DNA of 42,135 nt from Alistipes sp. (GTDB taxonomy: Bacteria; Bacteroidota; Bacteroidia; Bacteroidales; Rikenellaceae): positions 1 through 42,135 of the forward strand of contig JAHHQN010000019.1 in the NCBI GenBank assembly GCA_020026375.1. The letters run 5' to 3'. Positions within the stretch are counted from its first letter, which is position 1, and every line of letters starts with the position of its first letter. Below are positions 34,901 to 42,135 of the stretch, piece by piece. A program made the translations under genes and the position numbers. The notes below the pieces were generated by a model. That model saw only the letters and a list, made by a program, of their open reading frames with translations, made no database searches and was not told the DNA's origin.

Positions 34901-35518
34901 TCGAACTTCATGGCGGTGACCTCGCTTCGCAAGGCGGCCGAGATTCTCTCGACAGTCAACCACGAAACGGCTATGGCCGAGGAGTGTGAGGCACTGGCTT
35001 CGGAGGTGGAGACCGCCCTCAGACAGTATGCCGTGGTCGACCACCCCGAGTATGGCAAGATTTACGCCTATGAGGTCGACGGCTTCGGCTCGCAGCAGCT
35101 CATGGACGATGCCAATGTGCCGAGCCTGCTGGCGATGGCCTATCTGGGCGATGTCGATGTCAATGACCCCATCTACCAAAATACCCGCAAGTTCGTGTGG
35201 AGCAAGGCCAATCCCTACTTCTGGAGCGGCGAGGCCGGCGAGGGTATCGGCGGTCCGCACATCGGTGTGGAGATGATTTGGCCGATGAGCATCATGATGA
35301 AGGCCTTCACTTCGCAGGACGATGACGAGATTCGCGACTGTATCATACAGCTGATGATTACCGATGCCGGCCGCGGATTTATCCACGAGTCGTTCTCGCG
35401 TCACGATGCCCGTAATTTCACCCGCGAGTGGTTTGCTTGGCAGAACACCCTCTTCGGAGAGCTGATTCTCAAGCTGGTCAACGAGGGTAAGGTAGAACTT
35501 CTGAACAGTATCAATTAA
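31946..35518 (+). CDS. GH92-GH125 fusion alpha-mannosidase lipoprotein, 1190 aa
   Basis: One frame encodes two mannosidases. The signal MKILSMISLAAAVLVSC gives a lipoprotein with Cys17. Residues of about 25-740 are GH92: GFSHTHLSGTGIGDLFD, SLWDTYRAKMPMLTILH, HGNEPSHHILYLY and GNEDVGQMSAWYVLSSLG. Residues of about 748-1190 are GH125, an inverting exo-alpha-1,6-mannosidase family: NCFPNTLDTTV, YTGDIPAMWLRDSGAQVWPY, FRPSDDATTFEFLVPSNF, GGPHIGVEMIWPMSIMMKA. Both modules look complete and the linker is only a few residues. GH92 and GH125 are usually separate neighbouring genes in Bacteroides, so the fusion joins alpha-1,2/1,3 and alpha-1,6 activities. A 10-bp perfect inverted repeat lies at the start of the GH125 part (34209-34238). 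It is tightly packed between two GH92 genes. Confidence 0.93.
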   Translation: MKILSMISLAAAVLVSCTPAVQEEDFTQYVDQKIGTGGHGHVFVGASVPFGMVQLGPTSIPVAWDWCSGYHESDETVIGFSHTHLSGTGIGDLFDVTVMPVTGEVTYARGEEKDPQSGLWSYADRKQEVVKPGFYSVPLTRYGILAEMTSTNRVGFHRYTFPVADDAALVFDLQNGGCWDKATETHMEQEGDRMITGYRRSSGWAKDQVVYFAAELSKPFEKFELAGENNMYARLSFKTSDKEQVMLKVALSPVSVENAKLNLSTELAGWNFEETAAAAGKAWNEELKRVKVSTTDETARKIFYTALYHTMIAPVTFSDVNGDYRGADQKVYKAADFTNYTVFSLWDTYRAKMPMLTILHSDKMPDIINTMLHIYKEQGRLPVWHLWGNETDCMVGNPAIPIVADAIVKGIKGFDRELAYEAIKATAMNEGRGNGFRIKYGYIPCDLFNEAIAYDMEYALADGAAAQAAKAMGKEDDARYFEERSHSYRNYFDPSVGFMRGRFADKKWRSSFNPFASTHREDDYCEGNAWQYTWLVPHDVKGLEECFAGVDKNKSGRENMLAKLDELFTVSSVVEGGEASPDISGLIGQYAHGNEPSHHILYLYTMLGQPWKTADKVREVLSTLYHAEKDGLSGNEDVGQMSAWYVLSSLGMYEVEPAGGRYWFGSPLFDKAELKVEGGVFTIVADNNSKENKYIQKVWLNGQPYTKPYITHSDIISGGELRFEMGNEPKTWYCADEPEQYLDQRPEEGRRLFKSRAIEAEIARVTGLLTNPRLKWMFANCFPNTLDTTVHYREDEEGNPDTYVYTGDIPAMWLRDSGAQVWPYVALCKDDAALQKMIAGVIHRQFKLIAIDPYANAFNDGATGAGEDVDYPYLTQPQNPWVFERKWEIDSHCYPIRLAHHYWKTTGDDSVFGDLWLEGMRAVLKTLREQQRKEGPGDYTFLRVTDRQLDTKCHVGRGNPVKPVGLIASAFRPSDDATTFEFLVPSNFMAVTSLRKAAEILSTVNHETAMAEECEALASEVETALRQYAVVDHPEYGKIYAYEVDGFGSQQLMDDANVPSLLAMAYLGDVDVNDPIYQNTRKFVWSKANPYFWSGEAGEGIGGPHIGVEMIWPMSIMMKAFTSQDDDEIRDCIIQLMITDAGRGFIHESFSRHDARNFTREWFAWQNTLFGELILKLVNEGKVELLNSIN
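34209..34238 (+). repeat. Perfect 10-bp inverted repeat at the GH92/GH125 boundary
   Basis: CGCGAGCGAT and ATCGCTCGCG flank a 10-nt loop, covering codons 755-765 of the fusion, within the first helix of the GH125 module. One such repeat is roughly expected by chance in a window this size, so only its position is notable. Confidence 0.5.
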
Positions 35519-35532
35519 ACATTTCACACTGA

Positions 35533-37818
35533 ATGAAAGGCTTGATTATTTCATTTGCCATGTTCCTGATGTGCGGCTGCTGCTCTACGGAGTGCGCAGT
35601 GGAGAAGGACGTGCGCCCTTCGGCATATGTGACCACTCTGGTGGGTACGTTGTCCGATTACAATCTTTCGACGGGTAACACCTATCCGGCTGTTGCCCTG
35701 CCGTGGGGTATGAACTTCTGGACACCCCAGACCGGCAAGATGGGCGACGGCTGGGCCTACACCTATGCCTCGCACACCATTCGCGGTCTGAAGCAGACCC
35801 ACCAGCCCTCACCCTGGATCAACGACTACGGTCAGTTCTCCATCATGCCCGTGCGCGGTGTGGCGTGCTTCGACGAGGAGAGCCGCAAGAGCTGGTTCTC
35901 CCACCAGTCGGAGGAGGCGCGTCCCTATGTCTATTCGGTTTACTTTGCCGACCACGACATCTTTGCCGAGATGACCCCCACCGAGCGTGCCGCCGTCATG
36001 CGTTTCACCTTCCCCGAGTCGAAGGAGTCGGGTGTGGTGATCGATGCTTTCGACCGCGGTTCGATGCTCAAGCTGGTCGACGACCGCACGGTAGTGGGCT
36101 ACACCACCCGTAACAGCGGCGGTGTACCCGAGAACTTCAAGAACTGGTTCGTGGTGCGCTTCTCGAGTCCCGTTTCGGCGGTCGAGATGACCGCATCGCC
36201 TGCCAAGTACAAGGCCGGTTCGATGTGTCTGAAGCCTGAGGCCGTGAAGATGGTGGAGGGCGACCACGCCATCATGAAGGTGCACTTCGCCACCACGCGC
36301 GGTGAGAAGATTGAGGCCGAGGTGGCTTCGTCGTTCATCTCCGAGGAGCAGGCGTTCCGTAACCTCAAGGAGGTCGAGGGCCGCGGTTTCGATGCCGTGA
36401 AGGCTGCCGCACAGCAGCGTTGGGACGAGGTGTTGGGTCGTATCGAAGTGGAGGGCGGCTCCGAGGAGGAGATGCGCACCTTCTATTCGTGTCTCTACCG
36501 TTCGACGCTCTTCCCCCGCAAGTTCTATGAGGTGGACGCCGAGGGCGAAATCGTGCATTACAGCCCCTACAACGGCAAGGTGGAGAAGGGCTACATGTAT
36601 ACCGACAGCGGTTTCTGGGATACCTTCCGTTGTTTGTTCCCCCTGCTGAACCTGGTCTATCCTTCGGTCAACACCGAGATTCAGGCGGCTCTGGCCAACA
36701 CCTACCGCGAGAGCGGCTTCCTGCCCGAGTGGGCATCACCCGGCCACAGAGGCTGCATGGTGGGCAACAACTCGGCTTCGATTGTAGCCGATGCCATTCT
36801 CAAGGGTATCACCCCCAAGGAGGACATCGAACTGCTCTATGAGGCGATGTTGCACGGCCGTGAGGCGGTTCACCCCGAGGTCAGCTCGACGGGTCGTCTG
36901 GGCCACCAGTACTACAACACGCTGGGCTATGTTCCCATGAATGTGGGCATCAACGAGAGCGCGGCGCGTACACTGGAGTATGCCTACGACGACTGGTGCA
37001 TCGCACAGACGGCGCAGCATCTGGGCAAGAGCGACGATGCGGCCAGACTGATGAAGGCTTCGGAGAACTACAAGAACCTCTTCGACAAGGAGAGCCGCCT
37101 GATGCGCGGCCGCAACGAGGACGGTACTTTCGAGAAGAACTTCAGCCCCTACAAGTGGGGTGGTGTCTTCACAGAGGGCAACGCATGGCATTACTCATGG
37201 TCGGTGTTCCACTCTCCCGAGGGTCTGGCCGAGCTGATGGGTGGTCGTGAGACCTTTGCCCACATGCTCGACTCGGTGTTTGTGGCTCCTCCCATCTACG
37301 ACGATAGCTACTACGGTTTCCGTATCCACGAGATTGTGGAGATGCAGGTGGCCAACATGGGCAACTACGCCCACGGTAACCAGCCGGCACAGCACATGAT
37401 TTACCTCTATGACTACTGCGGTCAGCCGTGGAAGGCACAGTGGTGGACGCGTGAGGTGATGAAGCGTCTCTACTCGCCGAAGCCCGACGGCTATTGCGGC
37501 GACGAGGACAACGGTCAGACTTCGGCATGGTATGTCTTCTCATCGCTGGGCTTCTATCCCGTGTGTCCGGCTTCCGATGAGTATGCACTCGGTTCACCGC
37601 TGTTCCGCAAGGCGAAGATTCATCTGGAGAACGGTCAGACGGTCGAGATTTCGGCACGCGACAACTCCGACGAGAACCGCTATGTGGGCGCGTTGAAGTT
37701 CAACGGCAAGAACCACGACACCAACATCATTCTCCACTCCGAGCTGACGAAGGGTGCGCACCTCGACTTCGAGATGCAGGACACCCCCGACAAGACCCGA
37801 GGTCTGGAGACCCGATAA
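35533..37818 (+). CDS. GH92 alpha-mannosidase lipoprotein, 761 aa
   Basis: A third GH92 module. The N-terminus (MKGLIISFAMFLMCGCCSTE) is a lipoprotein signal with the lipidated Cys probably at residue 16. Family segments include YVTTLVGTLSDYNLSTGNTYP, GLKQTHQPSPWINDYGQFSIMPV, GFWDTFRCLFPLLNLVYP, HGNQPAQHMIYLYDYCGQPWKA and GDEDNGQTSAWYVFSSLGFYPV, where the acidic residues of the catalytic centre fall. The WINDYG form marks it as a different GH92 branch from the two upstream modules, consistent with complementary linkage specificity. It starts 14 bp after the GH92-GH125 gene and precedes GH97 by 26 bp. Whether it faces the cell exterior or periplasm is not visible. Confidence 0.93.
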   Translation: MKGLIISFAMFLMCGCCSTECAVEKDVRPSAYVTTLVGTLSDYNLSTGNTYPAVALPWGMNFWTPQTGKMGDGWAYTYASHTIRGLKQTHQPSPWINDYGQFSIMPVRGVACFDEESRKSWFSHQSEEARPYVYSVYFADHDIFAEMTPTERAAVMRFTFPESKESGVVIDAFDRGSMLKLVDDRTVVGYTTRNSGGVPENFKNWFVVRFSSPVSAVEMTASPAKYKAGSMCLKPEAVKMVEGDHAIMKVHFATTRGEKIEAEVASSFISEEQAFRNLKEVEGRGFDAVKAAAQQRWDEVLGRIEVEGGSEEEMRTFYSCLYRSTLFPRKFYEVDAEGEIVHYSPYNGKVEKGYMYTDSGFWDTFRCLFPLLNLVYPSVNTEIQAALANTYRESGFLPEWASPGHRGCMVGNNSASIVADAILKGITPKEDIELLYEAMLHGREAVHPEVSSTGRLGHQYYNTLGYVPMNVGINESAARTLEYAYDDWCIAQTAQHLGKSDDAARLMKASENYKNLFDKESRLMRGRNEDGTFEKNFSPYKWGGVFTEGNAWHYSWSVFHSPEGLAELMGGRETFAHMLDSVFVAPPIYDDSYYGFRIHEIVEMQVANMGNYAHGNQPAQHMIYLYDYCGQPWKAQWWTREVMKRLYSPKPDGYCGDEDNGQTSAWYVFSSLGFYPVCPASDEYALGSPLFRKAKIHLENGQTVEISARDNSDENRYVGALKFNGKNHDTNIILHSELTKGAHLDFEMQDTPDKTRGLETR

Positions 37819-37844
37819 CCCATTGAATATAAATCCATTCATTA

Positions 37845-39854
37845 ATGTATATAAACAAATTTGTGCGTATTGCAACCCTCATGGGTTGCAGTATGCTTTT
37901 TATGGCATGTGGTGACAACCGTTCGGTCAGCTCACCCGACGGCCGCACGAAGATTGATTTCTCGATTTCCGAGGCCGGCGAACTCTCTTACTCCGTCGAG
38001 CGCGACGGCAAACCCTTCATCGACGCTTCGCGTCTGGGTCTTGTGGCCGAGGAGTGCAACCTGAACTCCGGTTTCGAGGTCAGCGCGGTGGAACACTCCT
38101 CGAAGAACGAGGAGTGGGAGCAGCCCTGGGGTGAGAACAAGCAGATGAGAGACCACCACAACGAGATGGTTGTGCGTCTGAAGGGTCAGAACGATGTGGA
38201 GCTGGCCGTGCGCTTCCGTGCCTTCGACGACGGCTACGGTTTCCGCTATGAGTATGCCTGCGGCCGTGAGGACGACAAGGTGACCGTCACCGACGAGCTG
38301 ACCGAGTTCCGCCTGGCGGAGAACGGTGCTTCGTGGTCGATTCCCGGCAACTTCGAGACCTATGAGTTGCAGTACCGCAACCTCCCGATTGCCGAGGTGG
38401 AGGACGCCAACACGCCCTTCACGTTCCGCACCGAGAGCGGTGTGTTCGGCTCGGTGCATGAGGCGGCCCTCTACGACTTCCCCGAGATGGTGCTGCGCCG
38501 CGACAAGAACGGCGTGCTGAAGTCGGATCTGGCACCCCTGCCCGACACCAAAAAGGCCCATGTGCCTTCGACCTTCCACACTGCATGGCGTACCATGCAG
38601 CTGGGTGACAAGGCGGTCGATTTGATTAACTCGTCGCTGATTCTCAATCTCAACGAGCCTTCGAAGATTGCCGACACCGATTGGATCAAACCCCACAAGT
38701 ATGTGGGTGTGTGGTGGGGCATGCACCTCGGCACACAGACCTGGGTGATGGGCAAGCGTCACGGTGCCACCACCGAGAACGCTCTCCGCCACATCGACTT
38801 TGCGGCCGAGAACAATATCCAGGGTGTGTTGTTCGAGGGCTGGAACCGCGGCTGGGAGAACTGGGGCGGTTCGCAGTCGTTCGACTACATGCAGGCCTAT
38901 CCCGACTTCGATGTGGAGCGCATCGCGCGCTACGCCAAGGAGAAGGGCATCGAGTTGTGGATGCACAACGAGACGGGCGGCAATATTCCCGAATATGAGT
39001 CGGTGATGGACGAGGCGATGGCCAAGTACGCATCGTGGGGTGTCCACACCCTCAAGACCGGCTACGCCGGCGGCTTCAAGGGCGGTTACCTCCACCATTC
39101 GCAGTACGGTGTGAAGCACTACCAGAAGGTGGTGGAGACGGCGGCCAAGCACCAGCTGATGATCGATGCCCACGAACCCATCAAGGAGACGGGTATCCGC
39201 CGTACATGGCCCAACATGATGACCCGCGAGGGTGCGCGTGGCATGGAGTGGAACGCATGGTCGGAGGGCAACAGTGCCGACTACCTCTGCGTGCTGCCTT
39301 ATGTGCGTCTGCTGGGCGGTCCGATGGACTACACCCCCGGTATCTTCGACATCGACTACTCGCGTGCGCGTGCCGACAAGGGCCGCATCATGTGGAACGG
39401 CGACAACACGCATTGCTGCATCAAGACCACGCTGGCACGCCAGATGGCCAACTGGGTGATTATCTATTCGCCCCTGCAGATGGCGGCCGACCTCATCGAG
39501 AACTACGAGGGTAATCCCGCCTTCCAGTTCTTCCGCGACTTCGATGCCGATTGCGACTGGTCGAAGGCCATCGCCGGCGAGATTGGCGAGTATATCGCCG
39601 TGGTGCGCCGTGCCGACGACAACTATTTCCTCGGTGTGGGTACCAACCACGAGGCGCGTACCCTTTCGCTGCCGCTCGACTTCCTGAAGGAGGGTGTCAG
39701 CTATGAGGCCGTTGTCTATGCCGACGACACCACCAGGGACGACCCCGAGGCCTACATCATCGAGAAGCGCAGGGTCACTGCGGCCGACACGCTGGAGGTG
39801 GCCATGGCTGCCAAGGGTGGTGCTGCCGTCAGCTTCATGGAGGTTGAAGACTAA
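37845..39854 (+). CDS. GH97 alpha-glucosidase (SusB-type, inverting) lipoprotein, 669 aa
   Basis: The signal peptide ends SMLFMAC with lipidated Cys22. GH97 has a beta-sandwich N-terminal domain (about 25-290, with SPDGRTKIDFSISEAGELSY) and a catalytic barrel (about 295-570). The glutamates used by inverting SusB-type enzymes are all seen, with the spacing I remember for SusB: Glu376 (HNETGG), Glu444 (DAHEPIKETG), Glu462 and Glu468 (TREGARGMEWNAWSE). The Asp nucleophile of retaining alpha-galactosidases is replaced in the KTGYAGG segment. This points to an alpha-glucosidase dependent on calcium. A glucosidase inside a mannosidase operon suggests removal of glucose caps from glucosylated high-mannose glycans; that is inference. 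Confidence 0.9.
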   Translation: MYINKFVRIATLMGCSMLFMACGDNRSVSSPDGRTKIDFSISEAGELSYSVERDGKPFIDASRLGLVAEECNLNSGFEVSAVEHSSKNEEWEQPWGENKQMRDHHNEMVVRLKGQNDVELAVRFRAFDDGYGFRYEYACGREDDKVTVTDELTEFRLAENGASWSIPGNFETYELQYRNLPIAEVEDANTPFTFRTESGVFGSVHEAALYDFPEMVLRRDKNGVLKSDLAPLPDTKKAHVPSTFHTAWRTMQLGDKAVDLINSSLILNLNEPSKIADTDWIKPHKYVGVWWGMHLGTQTWVMGKRHGATTENALRHIDFAAENNIQGVLFEGWNRGWENWGGSQSFDYMQAYPDFDVERIARYAKEKGIELWMHNETGGNIPEYESVMDEAMAKYASWGVHTLKTGYAGGFKGGYLHHSQYGVKHYQKVVETAAKHQLMIDAHEPIKETGIRRTWPNMMTREGARGMEWNAWSEGNSADYLCVLPYVRLLGGPMDYTPGIFDIDYSRARADKGRIMWNGDNTHCCIKTTLARQMANWVIIYSPLQMAADLIENYEGNPAFQFFRDFDADCDWSKAIAGEIGEYIAVVRRADDNYFLGVGTNHEARTLSLPLDFLKEGVSYEAVVYADDTTRDDPEAYIIEKRRVTAADTLEVAMAAKGGAAVSFMEVED

Positions 39855-39868
39855 AACAGAGCGATGCC

Positions 39869-41869
39869 ATGAGACAATTAACCTTGAGTTGGTTGTTCAT
39901 CGTTATGATATGGGTGTCTCCGCTTTTTGCAGCGGAGACACCTTTTCATCATCAGGGGTGGGTGCTTTCGGCCGACAGTGTGGGTCGGGAGTATGTCCCT
40001 GTGTGTATGGCTAACGGTGAAACCGGTATACTGGTCGGTCACGACCCCTTCGATTTCAAACAGGTCATTCTCAAATCGGCCTTCAAACGCGGCACACCCC
40101 AACGGGTGAGTGCCATTCTCACGGCGGTGAACCCCATGGGTATCCTGCTGGCCATCGACGGCGACGAGCTGGGCAACATGAAGACCGAAAAGTGGAGCCA
40201 GAGCATCGACATGCGCCATGCCGTGCATCAGACCTCCGTCTCCACGGACAAGGCCGATGTGACGTGTCGTTTCCGTGCGTTGCGCAACCTGCCCAACGTG
40301 CTGCTGGCCGATGTGGAGGTGACGGCGCATGAGGATATCCTCCTCACGGCGAAGAACTACCACAGTGTACCCGACGATTTGACCGATGTCAATCGCGACG
40401 AACGCCACTTGTGGTGCGACTACGCGTGGCGGCGCATCAACCGCACCTGGGCTTCGTTCAACGACGGAGCGGACAAGGTGGTGGCCTCGTCGCTCTTCCT
40501 CTGCGACGAAGGGGTGGAGTACCACAGTGCAGGCTTCCTCACCTCGCGGCTGAAGCGTGGCGAAACCCTCCGCTTCTCGGTGGCCGGTGCCGTGACCACG
40601 ACCGCCACGTTCGCCGACCCGTGGACCGAGAGCGAGCGTCAGGTGGTCTATGTGGCGCACCACGGCCACGACGCGGTGGTGGCGGCGCACGAGAAGGCTT
40701 GGGAACGCCTGTGGCAGGGTGACATCGAGATTGAGGGCGACGAGAAGGCGCAGCGCGATGTGCGTTTCGCATTGTTCAATCTCTACTCCTCGATTCTGGA
40801 GGGCAGCCGTCAGAGCATTGCTCCGATGGGACTCTCGTCGTGCGGCTACAACGGCCATGTCTTCTGGGACGCCGAGACCTGGATGTTTCCGCCCCTGCTG
40901 GCCCTTCACCCCGAGCTGGCGCGTGAGATGCTCAACTATCGTCTCGACCGTCTGGAGGCGGCACGCCGCAAGGCCATGACCTTCGGTTATCGGGGCGCGA
41001 TGTTCCCCTGGGAGAGCGATGCGTGGGGCGAGGAGTCGACCCCCACATTCGCCCTGTGCGGCACGCTGGAACACCACATCACGGCCGACATCGCCATCGC
41101 GGCATGGGACTACTATTGTGTGACGCGTGACAGGAAGTGGCTCGCCGCGTCGGGTTATCCGCTTATCCGCGACTGCGCCCGATTCTGGTGTGACCGTGTG
41201 ACGAAGAACGACGACGGCAGCTACTCGGTGGTGAATGTGGTGGGTGCCAACGAGTACGCCACAGGTGTGACGGACAATGCCTTCACCAACGGCGCGGTGA
41301 AGAAGTCGCTCGAGGCCGCCGCCCTTGCCGCGCGCATCTGCGGTGAGACACCCGACCCGCAGTGGGGCGACATCGCCGCGAATATCCGTATCCTCCGTTT
41401 CGACGACGGCACCACACGCGAGCATTCCACCTATTCGGGCGAGATGATCAAGCAGGCCGACGTGAACCTGCTGGGCTATCCGCTGGGGGTGATTACCGAT
41501 GCCGCCGCGCTGCGTCGTGACATGGCCTACTATGCCGACCGCATCGATCCCAAGAACGGCCCTGCCATGAGTCATTCGGTCTTTGCGGTGCAGTATGCCC
41601 GTCTGGGCGACGCGGAGCAGGCCTACGCCTCGTTCCGTCGCGGCTATGAGCCGAACCGACGCGAACCCTATGGTGTGATTGCCGAGACGGCCACCAGCAT
41701 GAATCCCTACTTCATGACGGGAGCCGGCGGTATGTTGCAGTCGGTCATCTTCGGCTTCGGCGGTCTGAACATCACCGAGAAGGGGCTGGTGCGTGTGCCG
41801 TCGGTGCTGCCCGGACATTGGAAGCGGTTGACGATTCGCACGGCTGACGGAAAAGTATTTACGCGATAG
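39869..41869 (+). CDS. Secreted GH65 hydrolase, probable alpha-glucosidase, 666 aa
   Basis: The N-terminal 22 residues are a signal peptide (FIVMIWVSPLFAA), so the enzyme is exported, unlike the usual cytoplasmic GH65 phosphorylases. An N-terminal beta-sandwich is followed by an (alpha/alpha)6 barrel from about residue 290. The general acid is Glu462 (GANEYATGVTDNAFTN). Instead of a phosphate-binding loop it has AETATSMNPYFMTGAGGMLQ with Glu606, the arrangement of GH65 hydrolases. The 144-residue spacing of Glu462 and Glu606 equals what I recall for the Flavobacterium johnsoniae kojibiose hydrolase (472/616). It is the last gene of the operon, 14 bp after GH97. An alpha-1,2-glucosidase acting on the outermost glucose of N-glycan precursors is the favoured idea; acid trehalase-like or glucosylgalactosyl-hydroxylysine activity is an alternative. 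Confidence 0.88.
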   Translation: MRQLTLSWLFIVMIWVSPLFAAETPFHHQGWVLSADSVGREYVPVCMANGETGILVGHDPFDFKQVILKSAFKRGTPQRVSAILTAVNPMGILLAIDGDELGNMKTEKWSQSIDMRHAVHQTSVSTDKADVTCRFRALRNLPNVLLADVEVTAHEDILLTAKNYHSVPDDLTDVNRDERHLWCDYAWRRINRTWASFNDGADKVVASSLFLCDEGVEYHSAGFLTSRLKRGETLRFSVAGAVTTTATFADPWTESERQVVYVAHHGHDAVVAAHEKAWERLWQGDIEIEGDEKAQRDVRFALFNLYSSILEGSRQSIAPMGLSSCGYNGHVFWDAETWMFPPLLALHPELAREMLNYRLDRLEAARRKAMTFGYRGAMFPWESDAWGEESTPTFALCGTLEHHITADIAIAAWDYYCVTRDRKWLAASGYPLIRDCARFWCDRVTKNDDGSYSVVNVVGANEYATGVTDNAFTNGAVKKSLEAAALAARICGETPDPQWGDIAANIRILRFDDGTTREHSTYSGEMIKQADVNLLGYPLGVITDAAALRRDMAYYADRIDPKNGPAMSHSVFAVQYARLGDAEQAYASFRRGYEPNRREPYGVIAETATSMNPYFMTGAGGMLQSVIFGFGGLNITEKGLVRVPSVLPGHWKRLTIRTADGKVFTR

Positions 41870-41896
41870 GGGCTGTCGCGCATCTCAGCCCCCGTG

Positions 41897-41930
41897 AGGG
41901 AGTGCCTTTTTGTGAGGCACTCCCTTTTTT
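41897..41930 (+). terminator. Rho-independent terminator of the nine-gene operon
   Basis: An 11-bp stem AGGGAGTGCCT / AGGCACTCCCT with a 7-nt loop is followed by six T. A second hairpin (GGGGCTG / CAGCCCC, 41869-41892) directly after the stop codon precedes it. Confidence 0.95.
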
Positions 41931-42061
41931 GTTTGCGGGGGGAGGCGGTTGAAGGCGTCGAAGGTGTGCGTGGAAGAAAGGGCGGTGGCAGCCCGACCCG
42001 ACGGCTTTGTGACGGCAGTGGGGGAGCAGGTGGAAATTGACGGCAGGGGAGGGGTGAAAAC

Positions 42062-42091
42062 AAAAAAAGAGAGTTCAAATTTGAACTCTCT
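42062..42091 (-). terminator. Rho-independent terminator of the tRNA-Gly
   Basis: A perfectly palindromic stem of AGAGAGTTCAAA with its complement (42068-42091) is followed on the minus strand by a T run to 42062. It begins 6 bases after the tRNA discriminator base. Confidence 0.9.
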
Positions 42092-42096
42092 TCGTG

Positions 42097-42135
42097 AGCG
42101 GAAAACGAGACTCGAACTCGCGACCCCAACCTTGG
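42097..42135 (-). tRNA. tRNA-Gly (probably GCC anticodon), partial 3' part
   Basis: Minus strand, cut by the window end. The visible 39 bases run from the last two anticodon bases (CC), then AA, the 3' anticodon stem GGTTG, a GGGTC variable loop, the T-arm GCGAG-TTCGAGT-CTCGT, the acceptor 3' strand TTTCCGC and the discriminator T at 42097. CCA is not encoded. The acceptor predicts a 5' strand GCGGAAA as in Bacteroidales tRNA-Gly, and (G)CC before AA fits anticodon GCC. Confidence 0.85.

Noticed and set aside
31928..35527. A 1199-codon open frame on the minus strand across the whole GH92-GH125 gene
   Set aside because: Shadow of a GC-rich coding strand that rarely uses TTA, CTA or TCA codons; the product shows no domain and would need to overlap a certain gene fully.
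41931..42061. A possible short gene between the operon terminator and the tRNA terminator
   Set aside because: Only 131 bases, without a start codon in good context or any recognisable motif.
42097..42135. tRNA-Gly 3' end as an attachment site for a mobile island carrying the glycan genes
   Set aside because: I found no second copy of the tRNA 3' sequence, no integrase and no mobility gene in the window, and base composition of the operon resembles its surroundings.

Overview
The window is chromosomal DNA from a high-GC member of the Bacteroidales, most likely Rikenellaceae/Alistipes-like. This is an inference from three things: SusC/SusD, fimbrillin and DUF4493 lipoproteins together; promoters of the Bacteroidetes primary-sigma type (TAnnTTTG near -7) in front of most transcription units; and GC-rich coding sequence separated by AT-rich gaps. 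No insertion sequence, phage gene or CRISPR array was seen.

Layout. (1) 1-5910, minus strand: an operon of four surface lipoproteins, a fimbrillin-like protein with a C-terminal beta-sandwich, two DUF4493 proteins and a DUF4493/PCMD protein cut by the window start. (2) 6259-6693: a small heat-shock protein with an unusual upstream region. (3) 6766-8175, minus: a DHA2-type drug efflux transporter. (4) 8924-15920: SusC, SusD and a third lipoprotein, probably a surface glycan-binding protein, as one unit ending at a strong terminator. (5) 16116-18111, minus: a lone fimbrillin-like lipoprotein and a zinc alcohol dehydrogenase. (6) 22793-18277, minus: a cytoplasmic amino-sugar operon with a NahK-like sugar 1-kinase, a CBM9-like protein without signal peptide, a NagB-like/PIG-L deacetylase fusion and canonical NagB. 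(7) 23219-41869, plus: nine tightly packed genes encoding an MFS transporter fused to a GH20 hexosaminidase, a GH130 phosphorylase, a ROK sugar kinase, mannose-6-phosphate isomerase, GH92, a GH92-GH125 fusion, GH92, GH97 and a secreted GH65. (8) 42097-42135: the 3' part of a tRNA-Gly on the minus strand.

How it fits together (inference from families). Regions 4, 6 and 7 look like a system for using high-mannose N-glycans. SusC/D and the third lipoprotein would bind and import released glycans. In the periplasm GH65 and GH97 could remove glucose caps, the three GH92 modules and GH125 could strip alpha-mannose, and GH20 could remove terminal GlcNAc. The transporter half of the GH20 fusion could carry Man-beta-1,4-GlcNAc (or GlcNAc) into the cytoplasm, where GH130 would yield mannose-1-phosphate and GlcNAc. 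Free mannose would pass through the ROK kinase and ManA, and GlcNAc through the divergent operon. The window has no endo-glycosidase (GH18/GH85) and no dedicated PUL regulator.

The most unusual items are the transporter-hexosaminidase fusion, the GH92-GH125 fusion, the GH65+GH97 pair that resembles an ER glucosidase I/II arrangement, the NagB-like domain whose catalytic His is replaced by Gln, and repeated GGGGATAT motifs between the two divergent operons.
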